This document shows positions 1 to 10,584 of a DNA stretch of 64,000 bases, piece after piece. The position numbers were made by a program, and so were the translations under genes. This stretch comes from Agapetus fuscipes (Eukaryota; Arthropoda; Insecta; Trichoptera; Glossosomatidae), in NCBI GenBank assembly GCA_951799405.1, contig OX637337.1:19776347-19840346 (forward strand). Direction: 5' to 3'. The notes below the pieces were generated by a model. The model did not search any database, was not told the origin of the DNA, and saw only the letters and a list, made by a program, of their open reading frames with translations. How positions within the stretch are numbered: position 1 is the stretch's first letter; each line of letters opens with the position of its first letter.

Positions 1-1975
1 AACCGTTGAAAAAATTGTTTTATCACTAAAATAAATCAGGTATTCTCAAAAATGTTTGTAAAGGAATTTGAACTCATATCCATATTAAAGTTATAACAGC
101 TCGTATATTTGTCAAACTATGTATATACTAATATAATTACTCTTTGTGGCATCAGAATTCAGTGGTCTGATAATTTGCCTGATTACTGGACATAATTATT
201 ATTTAAATATCGAGAATTATGAAAATTTAGAGAGCAAAGCACACACGCGGAGCGACCGTAATCAACGCTAATTTTATTATGAATGGCAAACATGCTCCGA
301 GCGCATCATTTATATAGGTACCGAGTGTTGGTAGATTTCATGAACTCAAGATGCGCATGACTCGGTATACGAATATTTAGACTTCTCTTAATCTTTTTTT
401 ATATCAAAATAACATTTTTTTATAATGTTTTTGAAGGCATTTCGAAAGGTATTTGGTTTTAAAATGCCACATCTTTCACTAAGGAATTAATTTGTGCCAG
501 TTTAAAAATATTTTTTAATTCCAAATGAAAAGGTACTTTTATCTTGCCTCAGCTATTTTTTCACTGTTTAAGATATCGACATGGAAAAATGAAATATTTT
601 TGTAGACTCTTCTAACAACACTGTGAAAATTCCAACTTATTTATATGTTTTAAATTTTAAAGATCCACAATTTTTTATGACATACCGTTTTATTTTCGTT
701 CAATTTATTAATTTAATTTTAACTAACATAGATATATCGAAAATGTTCGTATATATTAATTAAAATAAAATAAATAATTCGAGTCAAAATTAAACAGTGC
801 TTCATCAGAATTTTTGGTTTCATAAATTATAAATCAATTACAAAGATATGTTTACATTTAAGATTCTTATGTTAATACACCCTGCTTCTAAACTTACCGT
901 TCGCAAATGCGGATCAAATTTTCGATTTATTATTACTTTGTTTTCTTAGAACTTTTGAAATTGAAATAATTTGGTTCTCTGTGGTTTTTCAACAACTATC
1001 AATCAGTTTTTTTTTATCACTCACATTTTTTTGTATGACGAACGCTTTGGTCAACGAACTCAGAATAATTCGCAACTTGAGTTTAAGCCACACAAGTAGT
1101 AATCATAGTCGTTTTGCAGTGCACACAACTGCACCAGCAAAGAGAGCATTAAGAGCTTAAAATGCAGTTTAAATTAAGAACGTTGGGTGTAATCTAGCCG
1201 GAGCTAATGAAACTTAACCTCACAAATGAAAATGTAATGTCTTATAAAATTTACTTCAGTACAAGTTAAATAAACATAAAAATAATTTACCTTATATCTG
1301 TGGGAAATAAAAGTTAATATTAGGATGTACCTTTGTTAGGAACTGTATTGTATGCTTGATTTTGTGTTTCCGGGCTTTGACCGTGGTCTATAGTTTTTTC
1401 TTTTTTTCTTTTTTCACTTTTTCGGTTCGGCTCTTTTCTGAAGTTTGTACGAAAGACGGCGTCTTTTTGTACTATTGTATTGCATGTACTACTGTATTTG
1501 TCTACTGTATTGTATGTAAGTATCACTTTAACCTGATTTTTCATTTAAAAAGTACATGTGTTTCATTTCTTTTTAAGGTAAGTTTGGATCAAATATAAAC
1601 CTTGCTTGGAGTATTTGTATTCCAAGTATTAGGAATTTCGTGATTTCTTCTCGATCACGTATATAAATACATATATAGAAGACGTAACACCATCTTAAGT
1701 GAGTGCTTAAGTTTTCATACGTTTTTTCTATAACCGCGATTGAGGGAAATTTACACAATGTTTTATACTTAAAGCTTAGTAAAACTTTATACTTAAAATA
1801 GTACAGAACTTAAAGCTACACAAAGTGTGTGCTTTTTCATAATGCTTCTCTCCAAATAATCCTTCCCTCCTGTTTTGGAGATTTTTTAAACTAAAGTGGA
1901 CGTTGAGAATCATCATCTTTCATCTTCTTTCTTCAACATCTTTCTTCTTTTTCAGTCTTTTTTCAACTTTAATAT
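1..1975. other. Intronic AT-rich sequence, no gene recognised
   Basis: This is presumably part of the intron upstream of the first visible CadN exon. Short ORFs around 1320-1760 overlap on both strands, lack conserved motifs and lie in polypyrimidine-rich DNA. Sequence near 1675-1775 weakly resembles the hairpin-element family found elsewhere in the window. The stretch 730-800 has a weak similarity (GATATATCGAAAATGTTC) to a decayed hammerhead 3' half. Nothing else is recognised. Confidence 0.5.
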
Positions 1976-2398
1976 TGTTACGATTTTAGGGTTCAAAAAG
2001 TCTTTCAATTAAAAACACTGGTCTTCTTTTACAGTCGTTTATTTTACACTTTTTATAATTTATTTTCACAAAGATAGTCTCGATTATTCCATTACACTTG
2101 GTTGCTGTTCACTGGTCAAGTTGGTTCAATGTGTTTGTAAAGCTGGCAGGAGACTGTAGTGGTGAGAGCTTGAATAATAACTAACTCGTTCAAGCAACTT
2201 GCACCCTTTTTATACTAAGAGAATCGAATATTCCGGAAGATATTTTTGCTTGATGCTTCTCGAAATACCTACTTAGCCTAGAGACTTCTCCATGTACACA
2301 CAACCATCAATCCTACCCACTAATACAATACAGAATTCCTATAACTATAACTAATACCTATACTTATTTTAATATTTATATTTCATATTTACATAACA
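1976..2398 (-). mobile_element. Solo LTR of an LTR retrotransposon
   Basis: The 423-bp unit begins TGTTACGA and ends ACATAACA, i.e. TG...CA termini. It is flanked by a 4-bp direct repeat ATAT (1972-1975 and 2399-2402). On the minus strand it reads like an LTR: a TATAAAAAGG box near 2210, then a transcribed-looking segment with AATAAA signals near 2035-2070, then the end CGTAACA. No internal retrotransposon coding sequence is adjacent, so it is most likely a recombination-derived solo LTR. The TGTTACGA-type start suggests Ty3/gypsy, but this is inference. Confidence 0.7.
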
Positions 2399-2400
2399 AT

Positions 2401-2560
2401 ATTATAGATTAGGAAGACAAAACGGTTTTGGAGGGACCATGTAAACCACATAAATGAAGTTAGGTTAAATCAAATCGTTGCACATGAAATACCAGACGGT
2501 CAGCGCCTACCAGGCCACCCACCCAAAAGATAAAAGAACAGCTGGTATTCAGCATCACAG
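2401..2560 (+). pseudogene. LINE reverse-transcriptase C-terminal remnant
   Basis: Read in one frame, about 2413-2530 gives RKTKRFWRDHVNHINEV followed by residues typical of the C-terminal tail of insect RTE-like reverse transcriptases (a WRDHV / GQRLPGHPPKR pattern). A stop and frame breaks follow. No start codon or catalytic region is present. It abuts the solo LTR's right-hand target duplication. Only motif-level similarity supports the call. Confidence 0.45.
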
Positions 2561-2668
2561 GAAGGAGTTTCAGAATAAATAAACCTTTAATCGAATATAA
2601 GAATAAGAAGAATATTATTTTGATTGTTAACCTTTTTATTTTATAAAATAGCATAACCTCTTCCCAGC

Positions 2669-3690
2669 AAAGAATTTTTTATTTTTTTATTTTTTATTTT
2701 ACTTTATTAGGAGAAAAAACAGATACCGACACAGTTGCAATAAACAAAAAAGTGGATACATATAATTTAAAATGCCTACATCCTTAAAAAATTCCCACAT
2801 ATATATTATAAATATAATGTAGCTGACATAAAAATATAAAAGAAGTAGAGGAAGTCAAAATTCAAAAGTAATAAAATTAGTAAAGAGTCAAAGAAACAAA
2901 AATAACAAGGAGAAACAAGAAGAGTAAACAAAGAAAAACATAAGAATGTAAAAGTTAAAGAAGAAAAAAGAGAAGAATAAAAAAGAAGAACAAAAAGCCC
3001 AATCAGCACCTATAAACTGGGTGTAAAAGACATTTTATATATAGTTTTCATCAAGTCCCCCAAAGGAGTATTTCCCCTTATTAAACAAATCTAAATCATT
3101 AAAATATTTATTAAAATCACTGCACATTCTATGAATAGGAGCTCTTTGACCTGCATTTGTTCGACATTTTGACAGAAAAAATAATTGTGAAGAACGAGAA
3201 GCGCATCTTGGTATACGAAACTTAATTTGACATAGAAGACCAGGGCAATCCGTTTCCGATAGACAGATACTCCTCAGAGTCAACGCACTCAATATTAAAC
3301 ATCGATTATCAATACTTACCAGATTTAGATGAAGTAGGCGTTTGTCGTAAGAGCGGTTTTCGTAGCTTAACCGATGGAACAATATTTTCGTAAATTTTCT
3401 TTGAACCGACTCTAGTAGAGTTTTATACACATCATAAAATGGGTTCCATACAGTCACAGCAAATTCTAGTTGTGATCGTATCAATGAATGATATAAAGTC
3501 ATATAGCTCGATATCATTTTGAATTTTTTTGTCACACGAAACACAAAACCCATCATTTGAAAGGCCCTCTTGACGACGGCATGTACATGCATGTCAAAAA
3601 GTAGTTTGGAATCGAAAATCACACCAAGGTCGCGTATGCAAGATATAATAATATAATTAGATAATTGTATATTAAAGTATAAAACCATCC
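2669..3690 (-). mobile_element. 5'-truncated jockey/CR1-type LINE copy
   Basis: A minus-strand ORF fragment (3035-3688, 217 codons) is followed downstream by untranslated sequence and an A/T-rich tail on the minus strand at 2669-2706. The copy lacks endonuclease, the catalytic palm and 5' sequence. It is related to, but distinct from, the LINE at 24865-26502: both share an RDLGVIFD segment, an SQLEF segment and an IKFRIP segment near the C-terminus. Confidence 0.75.
3035..3688 (-). pseudogene. Reverse-transcriptase C-terminal fragment (jockey/CR1-type)
   Basis: The 217-residue frame contains RDLGVIFDSKL (about residues 20-30), SLIRSQLEFAVTVWNP (about 68-83) and IKFRIPRCASRSSQLFF near residue 160. 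These are the post-catalytic thumb/C-terminal region of jockey/CR1-like non-LTR reverse transcriptases. The YxDD box and endonuclease are absent, so the fragment cannot support retrotransposition alone. The nominal start Met lies inside the family's conserved region and is not a real start. Confidence 0.8.
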
Positions 3691-3848
3691 GTCTTGCTTA
3701 CAAACCTATTCACTTCAAGTTTACATGGTTTTAAATGTACACAACGCTAAACGCAACATTAACCCACATTAAAGATGCATGTACCTTAGAGTGTGCGTTT
3801 CATATTTTATAGGACAGTTTGTGATGTGACATGTGTGCTTGTTCGCAG

Positions 3849-3964
3849 CGGCGCCTATTCGATACGAGATCACGGGCGGTAACATAGGAGGGGCGTTCGG
3901 CGTAGGCAACAGCACCGGCGAGATCTACATTGCCAGCCCGCTAGACTACGAGACCAAGAAAAAG
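3849..3964 (+). CDS. CadN: Neural cadherin exon A (partial gene)
   Basis: This exon encodes part of an extracellular cadherin repeat of a neural-type classical cadherin, a calcium-dependent homophilic adhesion receptor of the neuronal plasma membrane. It is read by splicing: acceptor ...TTCGCAG at 3842-3848, donor AAG|GTGAGA after 3964. The upstream intron is phase 1 (two bases, CG, complete a split codon), followed by 38 codons from APIRYEITGG to LDYETKKK. The LDYE stretch is the calcium-binding LDRE-type motif, and GNSTG holds an N-glycosylation sequon. Residues YEITGGNIGGAF match my memory of arthropod CadN closely. It joins in phase 0 to the exon at 35618. A CadN2-like paralogue is not excluded. 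The in-frame ATG at 3833 is inside the intron and is not a start. Confidence 0.9.
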
Positions 3965-3978
3965 GTGAGAGAAAATCA

Positions 3979-4300
3979 TTTTGCAACATCTAGAAACATT
4001 TTTGCTACATCTAGAAACATTTTTGCAACGTCTTGAAACAATGTTTCAACAATATTTTTCAGGGTTTGGTGGTTTACACAGTGAAAGTCCATTGTATAAT
4101 TTATTAAATAAACACACTGTTACAATTCACTTTTATTATTTTAAACTAAACATTAAAAAAAAAAATTTAAACCTAAAATAATAAAAGTGAATTGAAACAG
4201 TGTGTTAATTTAATTAATGTTTCAACATATTGAAACATGTTTACATCTTGAAACATGTTAGCAACATCATTCAACATTTTTGCAACATCTAGGTATTTAT
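3979..4300. repeat. 21-bp minisatellite beside exon A, split by an insertion
   Basis: Imperfect copies of a unit like TTTTGCAACATCTAGAAACA recur from 3979 to 4051 and from 4216 to about 4300. The first copies are spaced 21 bp apart. The array starts about 14 bp after the exon A donor. A palindromic element (4052-4215) interrupts it with duplication of the array bases AATGTTTCAACA. Confidence 0.75.
4052..4215. mobile_element. Palindromic HHR-family retroelement, ribozyme lost
   Basis: The 164-bp element is flanked by a perfect 12-bp target duplication AATGTTTCAACA (4040-4051, 4216-4227). It starts ATATTTTTCAGGGTTTGG, then TTTACACAGTGAAA, then inverted arms (about 4102-4145 against 4172-4215). 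It is the same family as 46603-46864, which starts almost identically, but the central hammerhead is missing and replaced by an A-rich loop. Confidence 0.8.
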
Positions 4301-4302
4301 AC

Positions 4303-4842
4303 AACGTACTGGGTGCTACCGCTAGCATCGCCAAAAACCAGAATCTTTCAAAAAATGTTCGACTGGCGGTGCACGGTGGTATACTAGTGCCCACTCTGAT
4401 GTATGGAAGTGAAGCCTGGACGGTGAGTGAAAGTGAGATTAGTAAAGTCCATACGGTAGAAATGGATTACTTAAGAAGTATGATTGGAAAAAGACGGAGT
4501 GATAGGGTGAGGAATGATTTTGTTAGAGAGGAATGCGGTGTAAGAGAAAGTGTGAAAGTAAAGATTAAAAGAAGTATACTTAGATGGTTTGGACATTTGG
4601 AGAGAATGAATGAGGAAAGAATTACAAAGAAAGTATATGCTGCAAGAATTGATGGATGTCGTGGAAGAGGAAGACCGAGAAAGGTATGGATGGACCAAAT
4701 TTTCGAAATAGCGAGTGAATGGGATATCCAGAGTCATAATAAAAGGAGAGCTTGTATGAAAAAAGTTATGACTCTGGATGAAATGAAAGAAGTATGCAAC
4801 GACAGGAAGAAGTGGCGGCTAACCTGCAATGCTGATTTGTAA
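4303..4842 (+). pseudogene. RTE-like reverse-transcriptase C-terminus
   Basis: The open frame runs LGATASIAKNQNLSKN, then VPTLMYGSEAWTV, then ILRWFGHLERM, then RGRGRPRKVWMDQI, ending RKKWRLTCNADL and a stop at 4842. This order (YGSEAWT, RWFGHxERM, GRGRPRxxWxDQ) is the conserved tail of insect RTE-like endonuclease-reverse transcriptases. The endonuclease and catalytic domains are absent, so it is a dead 5' truncation. The frame is still open, which suggests a fairly recent insertion. Confidence 0.85.
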
Positions 4843-5213
4843 TGTTGGTTTATTAGCTTGCTACATTTTTTGCATAAGACATTTTTGACTTTTTTTGTAT
4901 AGATTTATTTTTAAGGTTTTGTTGTTTTTTTATACTTAAATGTTATTTATTACTCGTATTCCTTGACTTATAGGTTGGTATGAGGTTGACCACCCATACT
5001 GTAAAAAATGGTTCACTTTGCTAATGTCACCCCTGTTTCAGGGAATGTCGGCAAGAGTTGCAGGGCGTATGTTTATTTGAGGTTTGGATTTTATTTGTAA
5101 GTACACAATCAGCATTTTTAAGCGCGAACTACACGTGTTTGCTTGTGGGCATACATCTGAGAGCTTTGAATGAATATATCCTTGCAACTTAGATTATAGA
5201 TTATAGATTATAG
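4303..5213 (+). mobile_element. 5'-truncated RTE-like LINE with TTATAGA tail
   Basis: The copy comprises an RT C-terminal ORF, a ~130-bp 3' UTR spacer and the TTAGA-element sequence (from about 4967), ending in a (TTATAGA) tail at about 5190-5213. It shows that the abundant TTAGA element is physically the 3' end of this LINE. Related full junctions occur at 30066-30835 (minus strand), 38561-38985 (minus) and 50796-51268 (plus). Confidence 0.75.
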
Positions 5214-5338
5214 GCAGGGTATATGCGGAATGTTTAAGCGCGAACCTTTACGTATCTGCTTGTGAAAATGCATATAATGTAAATCTTTAATGTTACATAT
5301 ATTGGCAACTTAGCTTAGATTATATTAGATTAGGTACA
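5214..5338 (+). repeat. TTAGA element, 5'-truncated copy
   Basis: A second, shorter 3' end lies directly behind the tail of the preceding LINE. It has the GTTTAAGCGCGAACC core, TGCTTGTGAAAATGCAT, and ends GCAACTTAGCTTAGATTATATTAGATT. It belongs to the subfamily with a TGTGAATCT-type 3' part. Confidence 0.7.
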
Positions 5339-5619
5339 GTTTTGCAATTTGTTAAAATATGTTTCTATCGTTTTTCTTCAACATCACATCTGGACAATCA
5401 TCTTCCATCATTTTTTTCACGATTCTTGCAACATTCAAAGGGAAAATGAAAGATTTATCTCCCTTTAATTTTCATGATCACAAGAAAATCTAAAAAAAGA
5501 ATTCACTTTGAAATAATAAAAAAAACATTCAAAATATTTATGTATTTAAATTTATAAACGTGTAGTACAAAATGGAGCGGAAACTTTATCAGCACAATGC
5601 TCCAAAATTTATTTTGTCC

Positions 5620-5735
5620 CAGTGTGCATATTTCGATACTTCTTTGTGTAATGTATGTAAGATTCTTAGCAACAAATAACAGTTATCCTTTGGCCTAGCA
5701 AACTTGCCATGTGACGTTATTTTTTTCCAAATTTT
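5620..5735 (+). repeat. Dispersed repeat X (unclassified)
   Basis: The block TTCTTAGCAACAAATAACAG with a TGTGACGTT-type flank recurs at 55125-55240 (plus strand) and, inverted, at 52575-52715. The shared parts are the TTAGCAACAAA core, an AAACGTCACACTT-like block in the other copies and an AACCCGGC/GACGTTA edge. No coding or RNA family is recognised. Confidence 0.5.
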
Positions 5736-5868
5736 TATCTATTTATCAATGATAGCTCTTACTTTTATACAACAACAATCAAAAGAAAAAACTGCGTTAT
5801 TGTTTCAGGAAAGTCAACAAATGCAGATGATTATTAAAGATTGTTTTTATTATTTAACAATGACCTTC

Positions 5869-6126
5869 TAATCTAATCTAATATAATCTAAGTTGCAAAG
5901 ATATGTTACATTAGAGATTCACATTACATGCATTCTCACAACCAGACACGTACAAGTTCGCGCTTGCACATGCCTCATGTGAACCTACAACATAAAAACC
6001 AAATCTCAAATGGACATACACCCTGCAACTCTTGCCGTCCTTCCCTGAGACAGGGGTGACATTGGCAAAGTGAACCATTTTTACAGCATGGGTGGTCAGC
6101 CGCATACCAACCTATAAGTCAAGGAA
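5869..6126 (-). repeat. TTAGA element copy
   Basis: A full-size copy read on the minus strand from TTCCTTGACTTATAGGTTGG (near 6126) to GCAACTTAGATTATATTAGATT (5869). It includes the short CCCTG/CAGGG hairpin in the conserved core. Confidence 0.85.
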
Positions 6127-7329
6127 CCTTAATCATCCAATTAACAATTCAACGATAATTATTACACCGCCAAATTGCTGCGGCATTTAAATTTATTCTC
6201 AAAAAGATGTAAAAAGTAAAAATACTTATTCCCCGTAATTGGTTGCTTGGTATATAAAGTACGTTTTCATTCTGAATACAATATTACTGGCCCCCCATTA
6301 AAAGGGCTTACTGCCACTAAAGCGAAGACCTTAAGACCCCTTTCCCAGAAAATACGATAGCACTAAAATTCCAATGAAAATCAACCGATAAAGAACACTC
6401 ACAGGTGGCGGCTACTAAATTTGGCGGGCCCATGTAAATAACCTGATGGATTAACCCTGTTATTTTTCAGATATGTATGTTTGGACTAAGGTGTATGATT
6501 GAAGAGCAGTTCGTGACCATATTTTTTAATACACTACAATTCTTCGCTCAATGTTTTTCAGCTCTTTTCCAAGATTCTTTTTATACGTAAAATTTAACTC
6601 TTTTATCTTAGTAGCCTCTTCAATGAAGAGTGGCGGTCATTAAAGCATTTCGCCTCTTCAATACAACTCTAAGAAAAAAATTACAACAAATTTTTGCCTG
6701 CGGTTCTTCAACCACGAGGTTTTTCTTTGATCTAGAACTCCCTGTCTCCCCATTTTTCCTTGTAATAAGTAGGAGTGGATATAATACAACCTTAGAGTTA
6801 GTTTTCTTTATAAGTTTTCTCTAGGTCTTTTCGATGTAAAATGTTTAGATTGATCTTCACTGAAAACAGCCACTTTGCAGGAGGCTCTCTTTATCTTTTC
6901 TTAAGAATATAGAGAATATAATGAACTGTAGATTAAAAAGTAAAAATAACATAATCGAAAAACCATCATAACGGCTTCAGAAAATACATATTAGAGCAAC
7001 CAAATAAAACATTAACTTTATATTTTATACTTCCCTGTTTTCTCCTAAGATTTTATTGTGTAATATTTATAGTAATGCTTGTTTTGAAAAAAAATATATA
7101 TTTAACTGTACATTACTTAGCAAACAACCATTTATCAACTGTTAATGTAGAAGATTTTCTTGAGGAATCTATTTACTTGAAAAACAAAAATTATTCTGTT
7201 TCAATAAAAAGGGACTCCTTTTGAAGAAAGTGTTTGATACAATGCAAATTTTACAATCAATTTCAAAATTGTATTGTGTCTAATAAAGTATCCATGGACA
7301 AGGAATTTCAAAGCATGGTATTTTTTTTT
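6127..7329. other. Unclassified intronic sequence
   Basis: No gene, RNA or recognised repeat was seen. Around 6285-6430 the sequence is less AT-rich and may be an old unidentified insertion. Confidence 0.4.
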
Positions 7330-7331
7330 TT

Positions 7332-7661
7332 TCTTTTTTTTGTATAGATTTATTTTTAAGGTTTTGTTGTTTTCTTATACTTAAATTTTATTTTTTACTC
7401 GTATTCCTTGACTTATAGGTTGGTATGAGGCTGACCACCCATACTGTAAAAAATGGTTCACTTTGCCAATGTCACCCCTGTTTCAGGGAATGTCGGCAAG
7501 AGTTGCAGGGCTTATGTTCATTTGAGGTTTGGATTTTATTTGTAAGTACACAATCAGCATTTGTAAGCGCGAACTACACGTGTTTGTTTGTGGGCATACA
7601 TCTGAGAGCTTTGAATGAATATATCCTTGCAACTTAGATTATAGATTATAGATTATAGTAA
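7332..7661 (+). repeat. TTAGA element with LINE 3' UTR extension
   Basis: The copy extends about 90 bp upstream of the usual 5' boundary into the LINE 3' UTR shared with 4890-4975 (TATAGATTTATTTTTAAGG block). It ends in a (TTATAGA) tail, so it is a 5'-truncated LINE copy rather than an independent SINE. Confidence 0.8.
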
Positions 7662-8126
7662 CATACAAACAATAATTTATTTTTTCGCCCTTCGGGTCTG
7701 CAAGAGAGTAAGAAGTATCAAAAAGAAAAAAACGATATTTGTTTCCGTCATTTTTTGGCATGTCAAAAGTTCAGGAAAACTGAAATAAATCCAATTACAT
7801 TTAATTAATGAGAAAAAAGGTAATCCATCAAATTTTTGCGTGATTGCGAAACCAAACCTTTTTTTGTGGCTATATTTAGATCCTCAACTAAAATTCATTC
7901 CGAGGTCCCTTTCAGGCATTGCGTTAAACGAATTTCTGTTTGGTGGCCATAAATTTCGTTTTGGAATATTTTAAGGGTCGGATATTTATTCAGGCCGTTC
8001 TAGCTGGCACAGCTTTTATCGACAAACGTATCGGAAAAAATAAACCTGTAATCAAAATTATAAAGAGAAAATGTAACCAAAGAAAAAATTATTTACTTTT
8101 GATATAACGAACATAATCACTAACAA

Positions 8127-8285
8127 AGTATAAAATATGAAAGAAAACACTGTTTAATTCTACTTATCTTTTTATTTGTTTAACAACAAACTGTGAGACT
8201 ATGCCAAGAGGCTGAAACCAGTCAAATTCACTGTTTGTTTTTAAACAAATAAAAAAAGTTGAATTAAACAATGTTTGGTTTCATA
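8127..8285. repeat. Palindromic element related to the HHR family
   Basis: The inverted arms run about 8130-8170 and 8245-8285 (CACTGTTTAATTC... against ...GAATTAAACAATG). The loop does not contain a convincing hammerhead core, and target duplications are not clear. Confidence 0.5.
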
Positions 8286-9299
8286 TTTTTAATTTTTTTT
8301 GTGGGAAATTTCATAAACTGTTCCTTGCTCGTGAAGAAAAAAAAAAGATTATTCAATAAAGTAGCAATAATTTTTAATAAAAATTAAGTTTGTGGATGTT
8401 TTTTTAAGTCTTCTGGGTACATCTCGGTGAAATTACTTTTGTCTAGAACATTTTAGTTGAAAATTGTGAAATCAAAACGGCTCGTGACAGTAATAACAAA
8501 ATTAATCTTATAATGTGAAAAAAAAAACTAGTTTTTCTTTAAAATAGAATAGAACCTAAATCTATAAAAAAAAAAAAACCTTTTACAACCTTTTACCCCT
8601 TTATAACCTTTTACAAACTCATATCAGACTGATAGCAATAAATTAATGGGTTATCGATTGTAACTGGTGATCAGAAGGTACATAGGCAAGTAGTTCAATC
8701 ATAGAAAATTAATCACAGAAAATCTCAAGAAAGAATATTTTCTTATGAAAAACTGCTCGTAGATAGCCTTTTTTGTCTTTTAATCAGAAGGTGTGGAAAA
8801 ATTAATAGTTACTCTATATAATTATTAATGTTCTATCATGGAAAATGTGATGAAGTATACTGTACCCTTATTACGAGTTGCAAAACTTGAGTAATGTAAA
8901 GTTTACGGCAATTATTAATGAGTAATTTCCCACAAAATCTGCCGTTTTTGTTTGTTTGAACTTGATTTTCTTCATCACTGTAACTCTTTTGCTAAGACCA
9001 TAAAGTGTAAGAAACAATAACGGCAGATTTTTGGAAAAATAACTCTTTAATATTTTCCGTAAACTTTACTTTTCTCAAGTTTTGCAACTCGTACTAAGGG
9101 TGCTGGTCATCAACAAGCAAGATTTTTGTTCGATCGCACCGTAACTTTATGTAAGTTTGTGAAGGTAATACCGATTTTTCTGATGGTTATCACTTTAGAA
9201 CACTAATCTAAAGGTGTAGGGTTCGATTAATTATTGGCAGATTGCATGGTTTTCAGAAGAACAGCTGATCTACAACGTTTAGGGTTTTTTTTACTGTAA
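8286..9299. other. Unclassified intronic sequence with an inverted pair
   Basis: A loosely inverted pair brackets about 8870-9100: TACGAGTTGCAAAACTTGAG at 8873 against CTCAAGTTTTGCAACTCGTA at 9074, with AAAATCTGCCGTT against AACGGCAGATTTT inside. This suggests an old foldback DNA element of about 220 bp. The rest is unassigned. Confidence 0.55.
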
Positions 9300-9505
9300 T
9301 CGATAATCTGCAAACTTGCAAACCCATTGAAGATGTGTATTGAATGCCCACCCACAAGCAGCCGCTTGTAAGTTTGCGCTTACACATGCTGCATGTGTGC
9401 TAACAAAATAAAACAAACCCCAAATAACCATAAACTTTGCAAATCCTGCCGCCTCACCCTGAAACAAGGATTGAATTGCCAAAAAAGAACGAACTAAAAA
9501 TGACA
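9300..9505 (-). repeat. Diverged TTAGA element copy
   Basis: Minus-strand copy retaining the TAAGCGCAAACTTACAAGC block, TGCTTGTGGG and a GGCGG/CAGG core, with many changes. The tail is degenerate. Confidence 0.65.
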
Positions 9506-10079
9506 AAACGACGAGAACCATGTCTTAATTGAATAGATGTCAAGCAAAATTATTAAGCCAACCAATTTCTGTATTTGTCTATTTAGGAAATAATTTATAG
9601 ATGTTTCTAGAAACTTTGAAATGAATTTATAGATGATTCTTGAATGATCTATAAATACTATCCCAATCCTGAAGTTCTAAAAAGCTTGAAACTTGAATCA
9701 AATTCTACCAATTTAAGCCTACGACTAAAATAAGATAATTCTATTCAAAAACAACATATCCATAGTTCTGTGTATAAAAAAATCACTTTAAGCTGCAAAG
9801 TACCCATTGATTTCCTGTCTTTGAATACACACAATTTATATGAGAGGATTAATGTTCACAATACATCACTGGTTTCCGAGTTGATTGATTTTCAACCCAA
9901 CAAAGATTCAATCGAAAATAGTCTGTATTGTGATGGTTTTAAAGTGGATATTGGCTTACTAATTCAAGGAAATCATTACAATAATATTTTCTCTCATATT
10001 GAATTGTGTTATTCATCCTTTAATTTCCATCATCTAAGTTGGAATGAATAGTTTATTTTAAAAAGGCTAAAAGTTTATT
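9506..10079. other. Unclassified intronic sequence
   Basis: A 93-codon plus-strand frame at 9770-10051 shows no family motif and ordinary intronic composition. It is judged to be chance. Confidence 0.4.
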
Positions 10080-10260
10080 AAAAAAGTACCATAGTGGTCA
10101 AAGTGAGAAAAAAAGGAGAGCGTACACGACTGGTAGCCTGGAAATAGAGAGAGATGAAAAAATCTTTATAAGGTGGATCGATCAAGTAAAGACAACAGCA
10201 AGTACTTTGTTGGTTCAGGTACAACGCAATCCAGAGAGAATTGGAAAAGAATAATTATTG
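10080..10260 (+). pseudogene. Short LINE C-terminal remnant
   Basis: The frame contains KKRRAYTTGSLEIERDEKIF and RWIDQVKTTAS, resembling the RWxDQ tail of RTE-like reverse transcriptases. It is short and broken, so the assignment is weak. Confidence 0.35.
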
Positions 10261-10349
10261 GTTTCAACAGGGGCACTCCCTCAGAATTCGGGAATAAGAC
10301 AAAAAATGAAACCACCCACAACAAAATATGTATCTGACAACATTTAAGT

Positions 10350-10572
10350 CGACAATATTTTGAATGGTTGGTGCATTAACACTGTGAAAATCATCTTTAT
10401 TTAGTTATTAAGAAAGCTGTTTTATTTTCACTTTTTTATTTTTTTATATAAAGGACACAAACGTTTTCGACTACTTCGTAGTCATCATCAGGTGATAAAA
10501 AAAATTATAACGTTTGTGTCCTTTATATAAATAATAAAAAAGTGAAAATAAAACAGCTTTCTTAATAACTAA
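10350..10572 (-). mobile_element. Palindromic HHR retroelement copy
   Basis: Arms of about 65 bp (10399-10465 against 10509-10573) flank a hammerhead motif on the minus strand. One side carries the family extension with TTAACACTGTGAAAAT (10376-10391). An 8-bp direct repeat ATTTAAGT (10342-10349, 10573-10580) flanks it. It has no ORF and is non-autonomous. Confidence 0.75.
10448..10500 (-). ncRNA. Hammerhead ribozyme motif (type I)
   Basis: On the minus strand: stem I CAC, core CTGATGA (10491-10485), an extra T, stem II GACTAC-GAA-GTAGTC (perfect 6 bp), GAAA (10468-10465), palindromic stem III AACGTT, H17 = T, then stem I GTG. The predicted cleavage is after 10459. The extra base between A9 and stem II departs from the textbook core but is shared by every copy here. 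Confidence 0.75.
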
Positions 10573-10584
10573 ATTTAAGTTAAC

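Noticed and set aside
3833..3848. In-frame ATG upstream of exon A as a translation start
   Set aside because: It lies before a good splice acceptor, and the homology begins right after the AG; the gene's N-terminus is far upstream.
7425..7637. Repeated MRLTTH... ORFs (also 5911-6105, 21462-21650, 38583-38795)
   Set aside because: They look like a conserved small protein but fall in the TTAGA element, are out of frame in many copies and follow its nucleotide, not codon, conservation.
9770..10051. 93-codon ORF as a real gene
   Set aside because: No motif, no splice context, and base composition equal to the surrounding intron.
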